Positions 36,521 through 46,812 are shown, counted from the stretch's first letter. The stretch is 64,000 nt of DNA from Aquimarina aquimarini (GCF_900299535.1 NZ_OMKE01000057.1:101612-165611); one strand, 5' to 3'. Translations and numbers: made by a program. The notes: a model not told the origin generated them from the letters alone.

Positions 36521-39175
36521 TTATTCTTTATAAAATATTGTAGAAGAACTCTCTCCTACCGCATCCAAGTGATATAACTTGATAATATACATTCCTCTGG
36601 CTAGTTGAGAAATATCTAGTACTTTTTGGTTTTTGTAATCTTTTATTTTATAACCATTGATATCATATATTGCTATTACAAAATCCTTATCCAAAACAGT
36701 TCCTTCTATCTCTAATTGATTTGTAGCAGGACTTGGATATACTTTTATATCGAGTTCTTTTTCTTTCTTTTTTTGAAAAAAAGGAGTCGTACTATTTTGA
36801 CAATATAGAGCGCTTTGGTATGGCGTAACCAAGATAGTTTTATATACTGGATTCTTATAATACGTTGCTAGTTTTGACGCTAGCCATTTATCGTCATCTC
36901 CATTAGTCCCAATAGAACCTACTCCAGTTGTAGATCCTCCTCCCCATAAAACACTAAAAACATTCATATTGGCTAATCTTTGCAAATTAGAAATCCCCCA
37001 ATCATAGCCTTTATCATTTTTTAAATGTTCCTCTATATTGTTGGCTGCATAATGCGCTTGTGTTAATGCTATACGTTTTAGCTCGGGATGTATCTTATTA
37101 ATATCAGTTCCTATTCTACTATCTCCCATAAAATAAGGCCCAGAAGCTGATGAGTGATTGGCAATATCAAAATTAACTATATTCTCATCTACTGTTGGCA
37201 TATGCCCTCCAGGTATCTGCCATAACATTATAGGTACATTTCCTATACGTTCGGCTATTTCTTTACAAAAAACCAGATACTTATCCCAATGTCTAGCTGT
37301 CCAAGCATAATCCTGAATAGAAACAGGACCAAAACAATCTCGTTCGTATCTATCAAAAGCGATAAAATCAGGTTTCCAGTCTCCTGTATATAATTGTAAA
37401 TCATTCATAAAAAGAGCTACTTCTATTGCTTCACTAACTGGGTCATTAAATTCATTTGCATTTTCATATACCCAACGCGCAGATCCAGCAGACCATACAT
37501 TTTGTTGATATCCAAATGGAATTTTACATTCTCCAACATGATGAATAAGAAAATTAATGGATTGAAAATATCCTTTTAGATCATCAGAAAAAGAGGGAAT
37601 CTCATTGATATTTAAGTTTTCATCTGTAAATGCTTTTTTGATATCCTGATTTACATCGATTCTCATTGTTCGAATATTATGATCATGTCCAAAAACAACA
37701 TCTTGTTGAATTGCACCAATTAGGTCAGGACTAATTACAAAAGCTCCAGGATTAGGATGATTTACATCTTCATAGGTTAACATCATTTTTATTTCTTGAA
37801 TCAAATTTCTATAATGATAATACAGGTTTTGACTCTCTGTCATATCTTTTATAGCTTCTCCTGATCCACCACCACTAGCATTGGCTGTGTAATGCACCAT
37901 TACAGGAAGTATAAGCTCACCTCCTTGGTTAGCTTCTAATCGTCGTGCTTGCTTGATTGTATTTATGGTTGCAGTCATAGCAGGAATTTTGCCTCTATCT
38001 CCAGCACCATCAATACCAGAGTACTTAAATAATACACTCAAAGGAGAATTCTTGAAATTATCATCAAAAGTAGCCGCTGCGTTGGTCACTGTACCATGAG
38101 ATAGATATTTAGGAAACCCTTTGACTGTAAACTCATTTATAGAATAACTTGTAAAGGAAACTGGCAGTACATTAGAACCACCCGCAGACACGGTAAAATT
38201 GGTGTTATAACTAGGTACATATATCAGGTTATTGACTGTATCGGTATAAGGAGGTATGGTAACAGAATAATTTCCTTCTATAACTTGAGTTATGGTAGTA
38301 GTCCCTCCTGTAATCTGTTCGTTTCTATCAACTCCAACTATATCATTATTTTTTAGTGCAATGGTTGTAGAAACCCCATTAGGAAGGCCACTTACGGTAA
38401 CTGTTATATTTTCTTTTCTTATCGTAGATGTAGTATACGGTATAGTTATCACCTTATTCGTTGTAGAAGGCAAAAAAGATAAGGGTGATGTTTCTGGATA
38501 CGTACTAGTATATCTAGTATCACCTACAATAAAATCATTTGCCCATACCGCATATTGTTTATTAACTCGTAATGAGGTAGTTATTGTATCCACAACTGTC
38601 TTTGTCAACAACGTATTAAATTCATCATTCTTATAGGTTACTTGAACTGCATTGGTATCATTTCCTGTTATCATCGTTTTTACATTTGTAAATAATGAAG
38701 GTTCTCCGTTTTCTGTATAAAACCGCACGGCATTAGCTAACTCCTCATAAGAAGATGTTACTGTTTTTAAATTTATTTTTACTTTAAAACTTTCATTGGT
38801 AGATAACATAGCATCAACCCAAGAAGCTTCCGATAATCCTATGTTGATAGTATTGCGATATCGATTCCCCTCTGAGGTTTGATTCATATGTATGGTAGAT
38901 GGATAAGAGATACTACCATTTGTCATAAAATTGATCAAATTTGGCACTCCATCAGATAGAAATTGGGTTTTAGAATTTCTAACGTTGATATCATTTTGTC
39001 CTGTATTTTTAACTTCGATCTCTAGGTATACATCTCCCCATGACTGAGGTGAAAAATCCATTTTTAGCTGATAAACTGCTGTTTCGCTACTATAGCTACG
39101 AATAAATGTCTGAGCATAGCCTAAAAAATTAATCAATAGGCATAAAACAAGTACTATTTTGAGTTTGTATTTCAT
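36521..39175 (-). CDS. large T9SS-exported protein of unassigned family (possible glycoside-hydrolase-like)
   Basis: This 884-residue secreted protein has signal peptide MKYKLKIVLVLCLLINFLGYAQ. Residues about 23-170 form a beta-sandwich reminiscent of a CBM2-type module (YLEIEVKNTGQNDINV). A second beta-rich region (to about 345) follows. Residues about 360-790 look like an alpha/beta barrel, with recurring strand-end motifs such as ELILPVMVHYTA, GAFVISPDLIG, DFIAFDRYERDCFG, VPIMLWQIPGGHMP and FSVLWGGGS. The tail (VYPSPATNQLEIEG ... GMYIIKLYHL) is a type A T9SS sorting domain. I do not recognise the family; a polysaccharide-active enzyme is a guess from the module plan. It appears monocistronic, with its own terminator. 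Confidence 0.75.
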   Translation of the reverse strand: MKYKLKIVLVLCLLINFLGYAQTFIRSYSSETAVYQLKMDFSPQSWGDVYLEIEVKNTGQNDINVRNSKTQFLSDGVPNLINFMTNGSISYPSTIHMNQTSEGNRYRNTINIGLSEASWVDAMLSTNESFKVKINLKTVTSSYEELANAVRFYTENGEPSLFTNVKTMITGNDTNAVQVTYKNDEFNTLLTKTVVDTITTSLRVNKQYAVWANDFIVGDTRYTSTYPETSPLSFLPSTTNKVITIPYTTSTIRKENITVTVSGLPNGVSTTIALKNNDIVGVDRNEQITGGTTTITQVIEGNYSVTIPPYTDTVNNLIYVPSYNTNFTVSAGGSNVLPVSFTSYSINEFTVKGFPKYLSHGTVTNAAATFDDNFKNSPLSVLFKYSGIDGAGDRGKIPAMTATINTIKQARRLEANQGGELILPVMVHYTANASGGGSGEAIKDMTESQNLYYHYRNLIQEIKMMLTYEDVNHPNPGAFVISPDLIGAIQQDVVFGHDHNIRTMRIDVNQDIKKAFTDENLNINEIPSFSDDLKGYFQSINFLIHHVGECKIPFGYQQNVWSAGSARWVYENANEFNDPVSEAIEVALFMNDLQLYTGDWKPDFIAFDRYERDCFGPVSIQDYAWTARHWDKYLVFCKEIAERIGNVPIMLWQIPGGHMPTVDENIVNFDIANHSSASGPYFMGDSRIGTDINKIHPELKRIALTQAHYAANNIEEHLKNDKGYDWGISNLQRLANMNVFSVLWGGGSTTGVGSIGTNGDDDKWLASKLATYYKNPVYKTILVTPYQSALYCQNSTTPFFQKKKEKELDIKVYPSPATNQLEIEGTVLDKDFVIAIYDINGYKIKDYKNQKVLDISQLARGMYIIKLYHLDAVGESSSTIFYKE

Positions 39176-39312
39176 TTTATTAGGTTTTAAGAATAGTCAT
39201 TAATAACCTATTAAAATATAGATAAGTTTATAATTGATAAAAAAAAATAGCTAAGTAGTTAAAAACGACACATTTTCAGTTTATTTCTACAAAAAATATC
39301 ATCTTTTTTCAT

Positions 39313-39349
39313 AAAAAAACTCCAGTACTCTTAATAAGAAGTACTGGAG
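39313..39349 (-). terminator. intrinsic terminator of the VWA/AAA+ operon
   Basis: A 10-bp perfect stem (CTCCAGTACT / AGTACTGGAG) is flanked by A7 on one side and T6 on the other, so it can work on both strands. On the minus strand it lies 55 bp past the AAA+ ATPase stop. Confidence 0.85.
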
Positions 39350-39403
39350 ATTTTTTGATAAAATTTTAAGTCAATTTAAAAATTGTATTAGTAAGAATTA
39401 GGT

Positions 39404-40867
39404 TTATAAACCATTAATATAACTTCCATAAAGATCTTTAAAGCTAAAACCTTCTGATAGTCTGTGTTTACTTAATTTTTTATATTCTACCAATCCCCAC
39501 AGTAAAAACTCCATTACAAAATAGCGGTCTTCTTCTTTGATATCTGGTTGGTATTTATCAATTAGTTTTTTGAGAGGAGTAATCTGATCTAGTTTCTCTT
39601 TATACTCTTTATCAGATAAATCGTCTAATAATTCAAACCCACTCTCTTCAAAAAACCAATTTATCAATTCTTGATAAGGGCTCTGATATTCCTGTTTTTC
39701 TAATTTTTCTATCTTCGGAAAATAATCTGAAAATAAAGTTTTGATAGCATTTGACAATAAAGAATAAGCAACAGAAGCTGCTCCTTCTTGTTCTCCTTCA
39801 TACACTAATTCTACCTTACCTGTTATCGCAGGAACTACTCCCATAAAATCGCTCAATCGCAATAAAGTATGATTCTCTGCAGATTGTAACGCTCTATATT
39901 CTGCCGTACTTAATAAATTTTGATATGCAGTGATACTCATTCTTGCACTTATCCCACTCTTATGATCAATAAATTCACTCTCTCTTGCCTGAAAACTGAT
40001 TTGTTCTATCAAATCTTTTGCCATATCAGGTACATAAACCAAATCTTCCTGCCTAGCATCTAATTTTGCTTCTTGCTGAGTTATTGTTTTTGCTATAGCT
40101 ATAGTTTCTGGGTAGTGTGTAAGGATTTGTGAGCCTATTCTATCTTTTAGAGGTGTTACAATACTTCCTCTATTTGTATAATCCTCTGGATTTGCAGTAA
40201 ATACAAATTGTATATCTAATGGTAGTCTAAGTTTAAAACCTCTTATCTGGATATCACCTTCTTGCAAAATATTAAACAATGCTACTTGTATACGAGCCTG
40301 TAAATCTGGCAATTCATTGATCACAAAAATACTTCTATTTGCTCTAGGAATCATTCCAAAATGAATCACACGATCATCTGCATAACTCAATTTCAAGCTA
40401 GCTGCTTTTATAGGGTCTACATCTCCGATAATATCAGCCACAGTAACATCAGGGGTTGCCAGTTTTTCTGCAAAACGTTCTGATCTGTGCAACCAAGTTA
40501 TTGGTGTATCATCACCTTTATCATCAATCAAATTAGTAGCATATCTAGAAATAGGATTAAATGGATCATCATTAATTTCTGATCCTGCTACCACAGGAAT
40601 CCATTCATCTAATAAATTAATCATCTGTCTGGCTAAACGTGTTTTTGCCTGCCCTCTAAGTCCCAACAAATTAATATTATGTCTAGAAAGGATGGCTCTT
40701 TCTAATTCTGGAATTACTGTGTTTTCATATCCATGAATTCCTATAAAAGATTTTTCTTTATTTGCTATTTTATTTCTTAGATTATTTCTGAGTTCATCTT
40801 TGATCGATACACTTTTATATCCCGATTCTTTTAGTTCTCCTAATGTTTTTATTGTTGTTTTTTCCAT
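39404..40867 (-). CDS. MoxR/ChlI-like AAA+ ATPase
   Basis: This 487-residue ATPase is of the Mg-chelatase-I/MoxR clade. Walker A is GLRGQAKT (Gly69-Thr76), Walker B is in SIFVINELPDL, and sensor 1 is QFVFTANPEDYTNRG. The segment ITPLKDRIG-like (VTPLKDRIGSQILTHYP) is the arginine-finger region. It lies 44 bp downstream of a VWA-domain gene on the same strand; such pairs act as chaperone or chelatase-type motors in which the VWA protein recruits the client. No chelatase large subunit or metal-cofactor gene is nearby, so the client is unknown. Confidence 0.92.
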   Translation of the reverse strand: MEKTTIKTLGELKESGYKSVSIKDELRNNLRNKIANKEKSFIGIHGYENTVIPELERAILSRHNINLLGLRGQAKTRLARQMINLLDEWIPVVAGSEINDDPFNPISRYATNLIDDKGDDTPITWLHRSERFAEKLATPDVTVADIIGDVDPIKAASLKLSYADDRVIHFGMIPRANRSIFVINELPDLQARIQVALFNILQEGDIQIRGFKLRLPLDIQFVFTANPEDYTNRGSIVTPLKDRIGSQILTHYPETIAIAKTITQQEAKLDARQEDLVYVPDMAKDLIEQISFQARESEFIDHKSGISARMSITAYQNLLSTAEYRALQSAENHTLLRLSDFMGVVPAITGKVELVYEGEQEGAASVAYSLLSNAIKTLFSDYFPKIEKLEKQEYQSPYQELINWFFEESGFELLDDLSDKEYKEKLDQITPLKKLIDKYQPDIKEEDRYFVMEFLLWGLVEYKKLSKHRLSEGFSFKDLYGSYINGL

Positions 40868-40911
40868 TTTTTTCTTTTGTTGCTATAGCTTTCTTTTCAA
40901 AACAAAACTGT

Positions 40912-42048
40912 TTATCCTCTTATTCTTTTTTTTCTATTGTTTTCGTAATCCTCAAAAATCATTTCTCCAAGGCCGTTAAGACCTGTATAAAATGCCTTAC
41001 CTTGATTAGCATAGGTAAACTCTCTTACAAACTGCATTAAATATGGATCTTGTGCAATCATAAAAGTAGTTATCGGTATATGTAATTTCCTGGCCTGTTG
41101 TGCCATCATATAACACTTGTTTACAATATAACGATCCAATCCATTACTATTTTTGTAATACTGTCCATCTGGCATTCTCAAACAACTTGGTTTACCATCA
41201 GTGATCATAAAAATTTGCTTATTTGTATTACGCTTTCTTCGTAATACATCCATGGCTAATTGTAAACCTGCTACTGTATTAGTATGATATGGACCTACTT
41301 GTAAATAAGGTAACTCCTTTATTGCGATAGGCCAGGCATCATTACCAAAAACTAGAATATCCAATGTATCTTTTGGGTATCTGGTAGTGATAAGTTCTGC
41401 AAGCGCCATGGCCACTTTTTTGGCAGGAGTAATACGATCTTCTCCATATAAAATCATACTATGACTTATATCTATCATAAGTACAGTACTCATCTGGGCT
41501 TTAAATCTAGTCTCTTCTACAACAAGATCATCCTCTGTAAGATGAAGATCATCGATTCCATGATTTATTTGCGCATTTTTAAGGCTTTCGGTTATGGATA
41601 TTCGCTCTAATGAATCCCCGTATTGATAGTTTCTAAACTCTCCTGAATGTTCATCTCCTTTACCTATATAATTCGTTCTATGGTTTCCTGCACCGCTTCG
41701 TTTCAGTTTTCCAAAGATTTGATCCAATGCTCTCTTACGAATTGCTTGTTCTGTCTTGGCTGTAATAGACATTTTTCCTTTTCCGTCAGGTTTAATTTCT
41801 TCACGTATGTATCCTTTCTTTTTTAAGTCTTCTACAAAATCATCAAGGGTATACTTATCATCTGTAAGTTGATATTCTTTGTCTAATTCCTTCATCCAAT
41901 CTAGTGCTTCGTCTAAGTCTCCAGAAGTATGAGTAATTATTTCCTGAAAAATATCAAAAAGCTTATCAAAAGGAGATTGTTCTTCCTTCTCAAAAGCGGT
42001 AAATGCAAAACCTTTTTTAATTATTTCTTTTTTCTTTTTCATTCGCAT
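40912..42048 (-). CDS. VWA domain protein, partner of the AAA+ ATPase
   Basis: This 378-residue cytoplasmic protein has a C-terminal von Willebrand factor A domain from about residue 185. The MIDAS metal site is visible as DISHS (Asp193, Ser195, Ser197), a Thr in HTNTVAGLQLAMD, and TDGKPSC. The N-terminal half is charged and helical (GDLDEALDWMKELDKEYQL). It is the upstream gene of the two-gene unit with the AAA+ ATPase. The ATG at 42048 (MRMKKKK) is chosen; the Met at codon 3 (42042) is also possible. Confidence 0.92.
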   Translation of the reverse strand: MRMKKKKEIIKKGFAFTAFEKEEQSPFDKLFDIFQEIITHTSGDLDEALDWMKELDKEYQLTDDKYTLDDFVEDLKKKGYIREEIKPDGKGKMSITAKTEQAIRKRALDQIFGKLKRSGAGNHRTNYIGKGDEHSGEFRNYQYGDSLERISITESLKNAQINHGIDDLHLTEDDLVVEETRFKAQMSTVLMIDISHSMILYGEDRITPAKKVAMALAELITTRYPKDTLDILVFGNDAWPIAIKELPYLQVGPYHTNTVAGLQLAMDVLRRKRNTNKQIFMITDGKPSCLRMPDGQYYKNSNGLDRYIVNKCYMMAQQARKLHIPITTFMIAQDPYLMQFVREFTYANQGKAFYTGLNGLGEMIFEDYENNRKKRIRG

Positions 42049-42460
42049 AAATTTCTAATACCTATAAAATAGTTATATGTATTTATAAGATAAAGTTAGT
42101 ACATTTTATAGAAGATAATGCCTGATTACTGATTCAAGCAGAGAGAATTAACATTTGTTTAAAAAAAATCAAAGCGAATTGACTTATCAGAACAAAGTAA
42201 TCCCCTTATTAAAATTATGGTTTATTGAGTATTTCATAAAAATCAAGTAATAAATTTGAAATTTTAAGACAAATTACCATTTATTTAACATAATAATATT
42301 ATAAAAAGAGCCGCTATACTCTAATTTTGTAAAACCCCTACTTATAAGATTTTTTGTAAAAGCACTACAACAACCACATATGATAATAAACCTAAACCTC
42401 AATGTGATTGCATAATATGTAAGTAACATATTGTATGTAACGCATTAAAATCATTTAGTT
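42049..42460. other. divergent intergenic region, 412 bp
   Basis: It should contain the promoter of the VWA/AAA+ operon and that of the 118-residue secreted protein. Apart from the -7-like TAATTTTG listed separately, it is AT-rich, with no coding potential that I could see. Confidence 0.55.
42322..42329 (+). promoter_or_regulatory. exact match to the Bacteroidota -7 box (TAATTTTG)
   Basis: It fits TAnnTTTG exactly. The -33 position 20 bp upstream reads TTA instead of TTG. Use of this site would give a 5' UTR of about 125 nt before the ATG at 42461. Confidence 0.35.
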
Positions 42461-42817
42461 ATGAAAAATTGTTACGTACTATTTCTCCTAGTATTTCTAT
42501 CGTCTATTACGTATTCTAACATCATTTATGAAGTAGGTACACCCTCTACAAACAATCAAACCCCAAAAGATCGTAAACTCTCTGCAGAAGAAGTTCAGCA
42601 AAGAGGATTTGACCTTTTGGCTAATGAAATTATTGAAAATATTAATGAGATAGATTTACGCAAAACTGCCAGATCTGCAATTTTTGAAACATCGTATGGT
42701 TTCAGATGGAAAATGGTCAATCTACATACAGGTAAAATTATTATTATCAAAGTAGATAAGAATTTCAAACTCATCTCTGCTCGTAATAGTGATAATTCAA
42801 AAGTGATAATCCCTTAG
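42461..42817 (+). CDS. small exported protein of unknown function
   Basis: This 118-residue protein has signal peptide MKNCYVLFLLVFLSSITYSN. The mature part starts with a Ser/Thr/Asn-rich linker. It then has SAEEVQQRGFDLLANEIIENI, and ends with two predicted beta-strands (RWKMVNLHTGKIIIIKVD, FKLISARNSDNSKVIIP). There is no cysteine in the mature part and no known domain that I recognise. It stands alone between a divergent operon and a convergent small gene. Confidence 0.6.
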   Translation: MKNCYVLFLLVFLSSITYSNIIYEVGTPSTNNQTPKDRKLSAEEVQQRGFDLLANEIIENINEIDLRKTARSAIFETSYGFRWKMVNLHTGKIIIIKVDKNFKLISARNSDNSKVIIP

Positions 42818-42989
42818 TTACTTTTCTATAGTACTCTCTTTTTTGATTATATATGTCATTGATCATACACGGCACTATTTACATGTACCGCTATAACAAA
42901 TAAAAGACTTTACATTTATCAATGAAACTATCTTTATATCATTTGAGATAAAGATTTAGCACTACTTATCTATCATATCAATTCATACA

Positions 42990-43223
42990 TTACATAAGCA
43001 TCCGTTTAACACTTTTATAATTCTCTGTATATTCCCAATATATAATTCTATCATATCCATATTTAATCAAAATAAATTTTTCACTTATAGATAATATCCT
43101 ATCTACAGCTATTATCTTTTTTGAAGCTTCTTCCACTTCAACCGCTTCAGTAATTTCTTTATTTTGATCATCAAAACCATGAAGTATAATATGATTCTTA
43201 AGAGTAAGTTCTATAAATTTCAT
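42990..43223 (-). CDS. small hypothetical protein, 77 residues
   Basis: This ORF has an ATG start and a composition typical of a soluble protein (KFIELTLKNHIILHGFDDQ ... AVEVEEASKKIIAVDRI). The RILSISEKFILIKYGYDRI segment alternates as beta-strands. No known family is recognised. It is convergent with the 118-residue gene and has no operon partner. It is kept because no overlapping gene competes with it. Confidence 0.45.
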   Translation of the reverse strand: MKFIELTLKNHIILHGFDDQNKEITEAVEVEEASKKIIAVDRILSISEKFILIKYGYDRIIYWEYTENYKSVKRMLM

Positions 43224-43577
43224 TATTTCTTGTTTTTTATTCTTTAAATGTATGTTATTTTACCTTAACATGCCTTTAAGACTTTAGCACTTTCATTTTA
43301 TTTATTTTAGACCTTTCTATATCAATCACCCAAAGCGTGTTAAAATTATTTGATAAAATTGCTGATATTGCAATACCCGCCTTTTTGATTCACATACAAG
43401 ATGGTACTGTTTTATCTATTAAAAACAGTACATATAATAAGCATCAAATACAATATACTATCATATTTGTATTTCTAAGAACAATGCACAAAAAGCTTTT
43501 AAGGTTCAAAATCAGCTATTATTTATTAAAAAAAATAAGCACTCGATGTGATTCTAATTAACTCACTTTCAACAAAA
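43224..43577. other. intergenic region, 354 bp
   Basis: This AT-rich region should carry the promoter of the BNR/S9 operon. A GTG-started open stretch at 43337-43561 has poor composition and overlaps the region just before the signal peptide, so it is not called. No other structure was seen. Confidence 0.5.
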
Positions 43578-46500
43578 ATGAAAAAACAACTATTTTTATT
43601 ACTACTACTAAGTGCGATTTTCACACTATCTGCACAAAAGTTCTCTATGGACCTCATCAAGGATAATACTCCTCGTAATATAGGGCCAGGAGGAATGAGT
43701 GGTCGTGTGACTGCCATAGATGTAGTCACGTCTAATCCAGATATTATATATGCAGGAACTGCTTCTGGCGGACTCTGGAAATCTACCTCGGGAGGGATCA
43801 AATGGGACCCTATTTTTGATAATGAAGCTACTGCTTCTATCGGATCTGTTGCCATACAACAATCTAATCCTTCTGTCATCTGGATAGGTACAGGAGAAGG
43901 AAACCCTAGAAATAGCCTTAATGGCGGGTATGGTATCTATAAATCTCTTGATGGTGGAAAAAACTGGAAACTTATGGGGTTAGAAAAAACCCGTCATATT
44001 CATAAAGTAATCATTGATCCTACCAATCCTGATATTATATATGTTGCTGCAATTGGTTCTCCTTGGGGGGAGCACCCAGAAAGAGGGGTTTACAAAACTA
44101 CCGATGGTGGAAATACATGGAACAAAATTTTATTTACCAATATCAAAACTGGAGCTGCAGACCTTGTAATGGACCCTACTAACCCCAATAAGCTCATTGT
44201 TGCCATGTGGGAACATAAGAGAGATCCTTGGTTTTTTAAATCTGGAGGAAAAGGTTCTGGCCTGTATATTACTCATGATGGAGGAAAAAACTGGGAAAAA
44301 CGTACCGATAAAGATGGGCTTCCTAAAGGTGATTTGGGTAGAATAGGTTTGGCTATTGCCCCTAGTAGTCCTAATACTATCTATGCACTTATCGAGTCAA
44401 AAAAGAATGCTTTGTACAAATCTACTGATGGTGGGTTTGTTTGGAAAAAAATCAATGATAAAAACGATATCGGTAATCGTCCTTTCTATTACTCTGATAT
44501 TTTTGTAGATCCTCAAAATGAAAATAGAATATACTCTATATTTACCTATGTAAATGTTTCTGAAGATGGTGGTAAGAACTTTACACAATTGATGCCAGCT
44601 TATGGTGTTGATAATGGGGTGCATCCTGATCATCATGCATGGTGGATACACCCAAATGACGGTAACTTTATGATTGATGGTAACGATGGTGGGCTTAACA
44701 TTACCAGAGATAGAGGTAAATCTTGGCGTTTTATCGGTAATCTACCTGTTGCTCAGTTTTATCATATTAATGTAGATAATGAATTTCCTTATAATGTATA
44801 CGGAGGTATGCAAGATAATGGTAGCTGGAGAGGTCCAGCATATGTATGGAAATCTCAAGGAATCCGTAATTCCTACTGGCAAGAAATATCTTTTGGCGAT
44901 GGGTTTGATGTTGTACCAGATAAAGATGATTCTAGATACGGTTGGAGCATGAGTCAACAAGGATATGTAAGCCGATATGACTGGATTACTGGTAATAATT
45001 ATACGGTACGCCCTAATCACTCTGATCCTGAGGTTAAATTACGTTTTAACTGGAATGCTGCTATAAACATTGATCCTTTTGACAATTCAACAATTTATTT
45101 TGGAAGTCAATTTGTACATAAAAGCACTGATAAAGGGATAACTTGGAAAGTTATTTCTCCTGATTTGACTACCAATGATCCTAAAAAACTAAAACAAGAT
45201 GAGAGTGGCGGATTAACTATGGATGCTACAGGAGCAGAAAATCACTGTACCATTTTGGTAATCGAACCTTCTCCTCTAGAACAAAATATGCTTTGGGCAA
45301 GTACAGATGATGGCAGAGTGCATATCACCCAAAATGGAGGAACAAACTGGACAGATGTTTCTAGTAATATCAAAGAACTACCGAAAGGTAGTTGGATTGT
45401 ACAAATCAAAGCTTCAAACAAAAATAAAGGCGAAGCTTTATTGGTAGCAAATGATTATAGACGATTTAACTATACTCCTTACGCTTTTAGAACTACCGAT
45501 TACGGAAAAACATGGAAACGTATTGTTGATGAGAATGATGTAAAAAGTTATACTTTAAGTATTATTGAAGATCCTATAGAAAAGAATTTATTATTCTTAG
45601 GAACAGACGATGGGTTATACGTATCTATTGATGCAGGAAACAGCTGGATCAAATGGACCAAAGGATTTCCTACAGTATCTGTAAAAGACTTGGTAATACA
45701 CCCAAGAGAACATGATTTGGTTATAGGGACTTTTGGTAGAGCAGCATGGGTGCTAGATGATATACGCCCATTAAGAGCATTAGCAAAAAGTACTACTATT
45801 TTAAACAAGAAACTTCAGGTTTTTGATCCGCCAACTGCATACCAAGCGGCTTATCAACAACCTACAGGTAGTCGATTTGGAGGAGATGCTTTATACAATG
45901 GAGAAAACCGTGCATCAGGAGCTCTTATATCTTATTATATTCAAGTAGAACAAAAGAAAAAAGAAATTTCAGATAAGAAGGAGGAAGAGGAAAAAGAAGA
46001 TGCTATTGATGATGAAGAGAATGAAAATATAGTTAAATGGGATTCTATTTATCTTAAAATCTATGATGGTGATCGCCTTATCAGAACTTTAAAAGAAAAA
46101 ACTCCTGATTCTACTGGACTTTATAAAACAAGATGGTCTATGAATGAGAAGGGAGTTGATCACCCTTCTCGCAAAATACAAAAGAAAGATACCGAACGTG
46201 GAGGAGCAAATGTAAAGCCAGGAACTTATAAATTGGTAATGGAATATGGAGATCAAAAATCAGAAACCTCTATAAAAGTAGCATCAGATCCTAGATTGAC
46301 TATATCTCAAAAAAATATAGATGAGGTATATGCGGGTAGTAAAAACTTGGAAAAAATGATTCAAACAGCTGCTGATGCGGTAAAACAATTGGTAGAAAGT
46401 AAAGAAATAACATCAAAATACCAAAAGGAACTTACCACATTGGATAAGAAAAAATATAAAGAGCAAATAAAATTATCAAAAGAAGTATCTAAGAAGATTG

Positions 46501-46793
46501 ATAGTGTAATAGCTTTTTATATTGGTAAAGAAGATAAGCGACAAGGGATCACTAGTAACCCTGAAGTTACTGTAATGGATCGTATATATAATGCAAGTTG
46601 GTATATAAGTAGCCGACAAAATGGACTGAGTGCTACAGAAAAGACCTTGATAACACAGGCAAAAGATCAATTAGAAAAAACTCTAATCAAAACCAATAAC
46701 TTTTTTGCCAATGATTGGAAACCTTATCAGGAAACTATAGAAAAAATAAAAGTATCTCCATTTAAAGTAACAAAGAGTTTTAATCTAGAATAA
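43578..46793 (+). CDS. secreted BNR/sortilin-type beta-propeller protein
   Basis: This 1071-residue exported protein has signal peptide MKKQLFLLLLLSAIFTLSAQ; the upstream ATG at 43548 would bury the signal and is not used. Residues about 30-720 hold repeated Asp-box (BNR) motifs such as STSGGIKW, SLDGGKNW, TTDGGNTW, THDGGKNW, STDGGFVW and STDKGITW, as in the VPS10/sialidase-like ten-bladed propeller (WD40/YVTN/BNR-like) family. A lysine- and glutamate-rich linker (about 795-825) leads to a helical C-terminal part. There is no T9SS tail. The function is unknown; propellers of this type bind peptides or glycans. An S9 peptidase follows after 19 bp, so the pair may act on the same substrate. Confidence 0.88.
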   Translation: MKKQLFLLLLLSAIFTLSAQKFSMDLIKDNTPRNIGPGGMSGRVTAIDVVTSNPDIIYAGTASGGLWKSTSGGIKWDPIFDNEATASIGSVAIQQSNPSVIWIGTGEGNPRNSLNGGYGIYKSLDGGKNWKLMGLEKTRHIHKVIIDPTNPDIIYVAAIGSPWGEHPERGVYKTTDGGNTWNKILFTNIKTGAADLVMDPTNPNKLIVAMWEHKRDPWFFKSGGKGSGLYITHDGGKNWEKRTDKDGLPKGDLGRIGLAIAPSSPNTIYALIESKKNALYKSTDGGFVWKKINDKNDIGNRPFYYSDIFVDPQNENRIYSIFTYVNVSEDGGKNFTQLMPAYGVDNGVHPDHHAWWIHPNDGNFMIDGNDGGLNITRDRGKSWRFIGNLPVAQFYHINVDNEFPYNVYGGMQDNGSWRGPAYVWKSQGIRNSYWQEISFGDGFDVVPDKDDSRYGWSMSQQGYVSRYDWITGNNYTVRPNHSDPEVKLRFNWNAAINIDPFDNSTIYFGSQFVHKSTDKGITWKVISPDLTTNDPKKLKQDESGGLTMDATGAENHCTILVIEPSPLEQNMLWASTDDGRVHITQNGGTNWTDVSSNIKELPKGSWIVQIKASNKNKGEALLVANDYRRFNYTPYAFRTTDYGKTWKRIVDENDVKSYTLSIIEDPIEKNLLFLGTDDGLYVSIDAGNSWIKWTKGFPTVSVKDLVIHPREHDLVIGTFGRAAWVLDDIRPLRALAKSTTILNKKLQVFDPPTAYQAAYQQPTGSRFGGDALYNGENRASGALISYYIQVEQKKKEISDKKEEEEKEDAIDDEENENIVKWDSIYLKIYDGDRLIRTLKEKTPDSTGLYKTRWSMNEKGVDHPSRKIQKKDTERGGANVKPGTYKLVMEYGDQKSETSIKVASDPRLTISQKNIDEVYAGSKNLEKMIQTAADAVKQLVESKEITSKYQKELTTLDKKKYKEQIKLSKEVSKKIDSVIAFYIGKEDKRQGITSNPEVTVMDRIYNASWYISSRQNGLSATEKTLITQAKDQLEKTLIKTNNFFANDWKPYQETIEKIKVSPFKVTKSFNLE

Positions 46794-46812
46794 TTAACAA
46801 ATTAATATACTC

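Noticed and set aside
43337..43561. GTG-started open frame of 74 codons before the BNR gene
   Set aside because: Poor start, no recognisable domain, and it sits in the promoter region of the BNR/S9 operon and ends just before its signal peptide.
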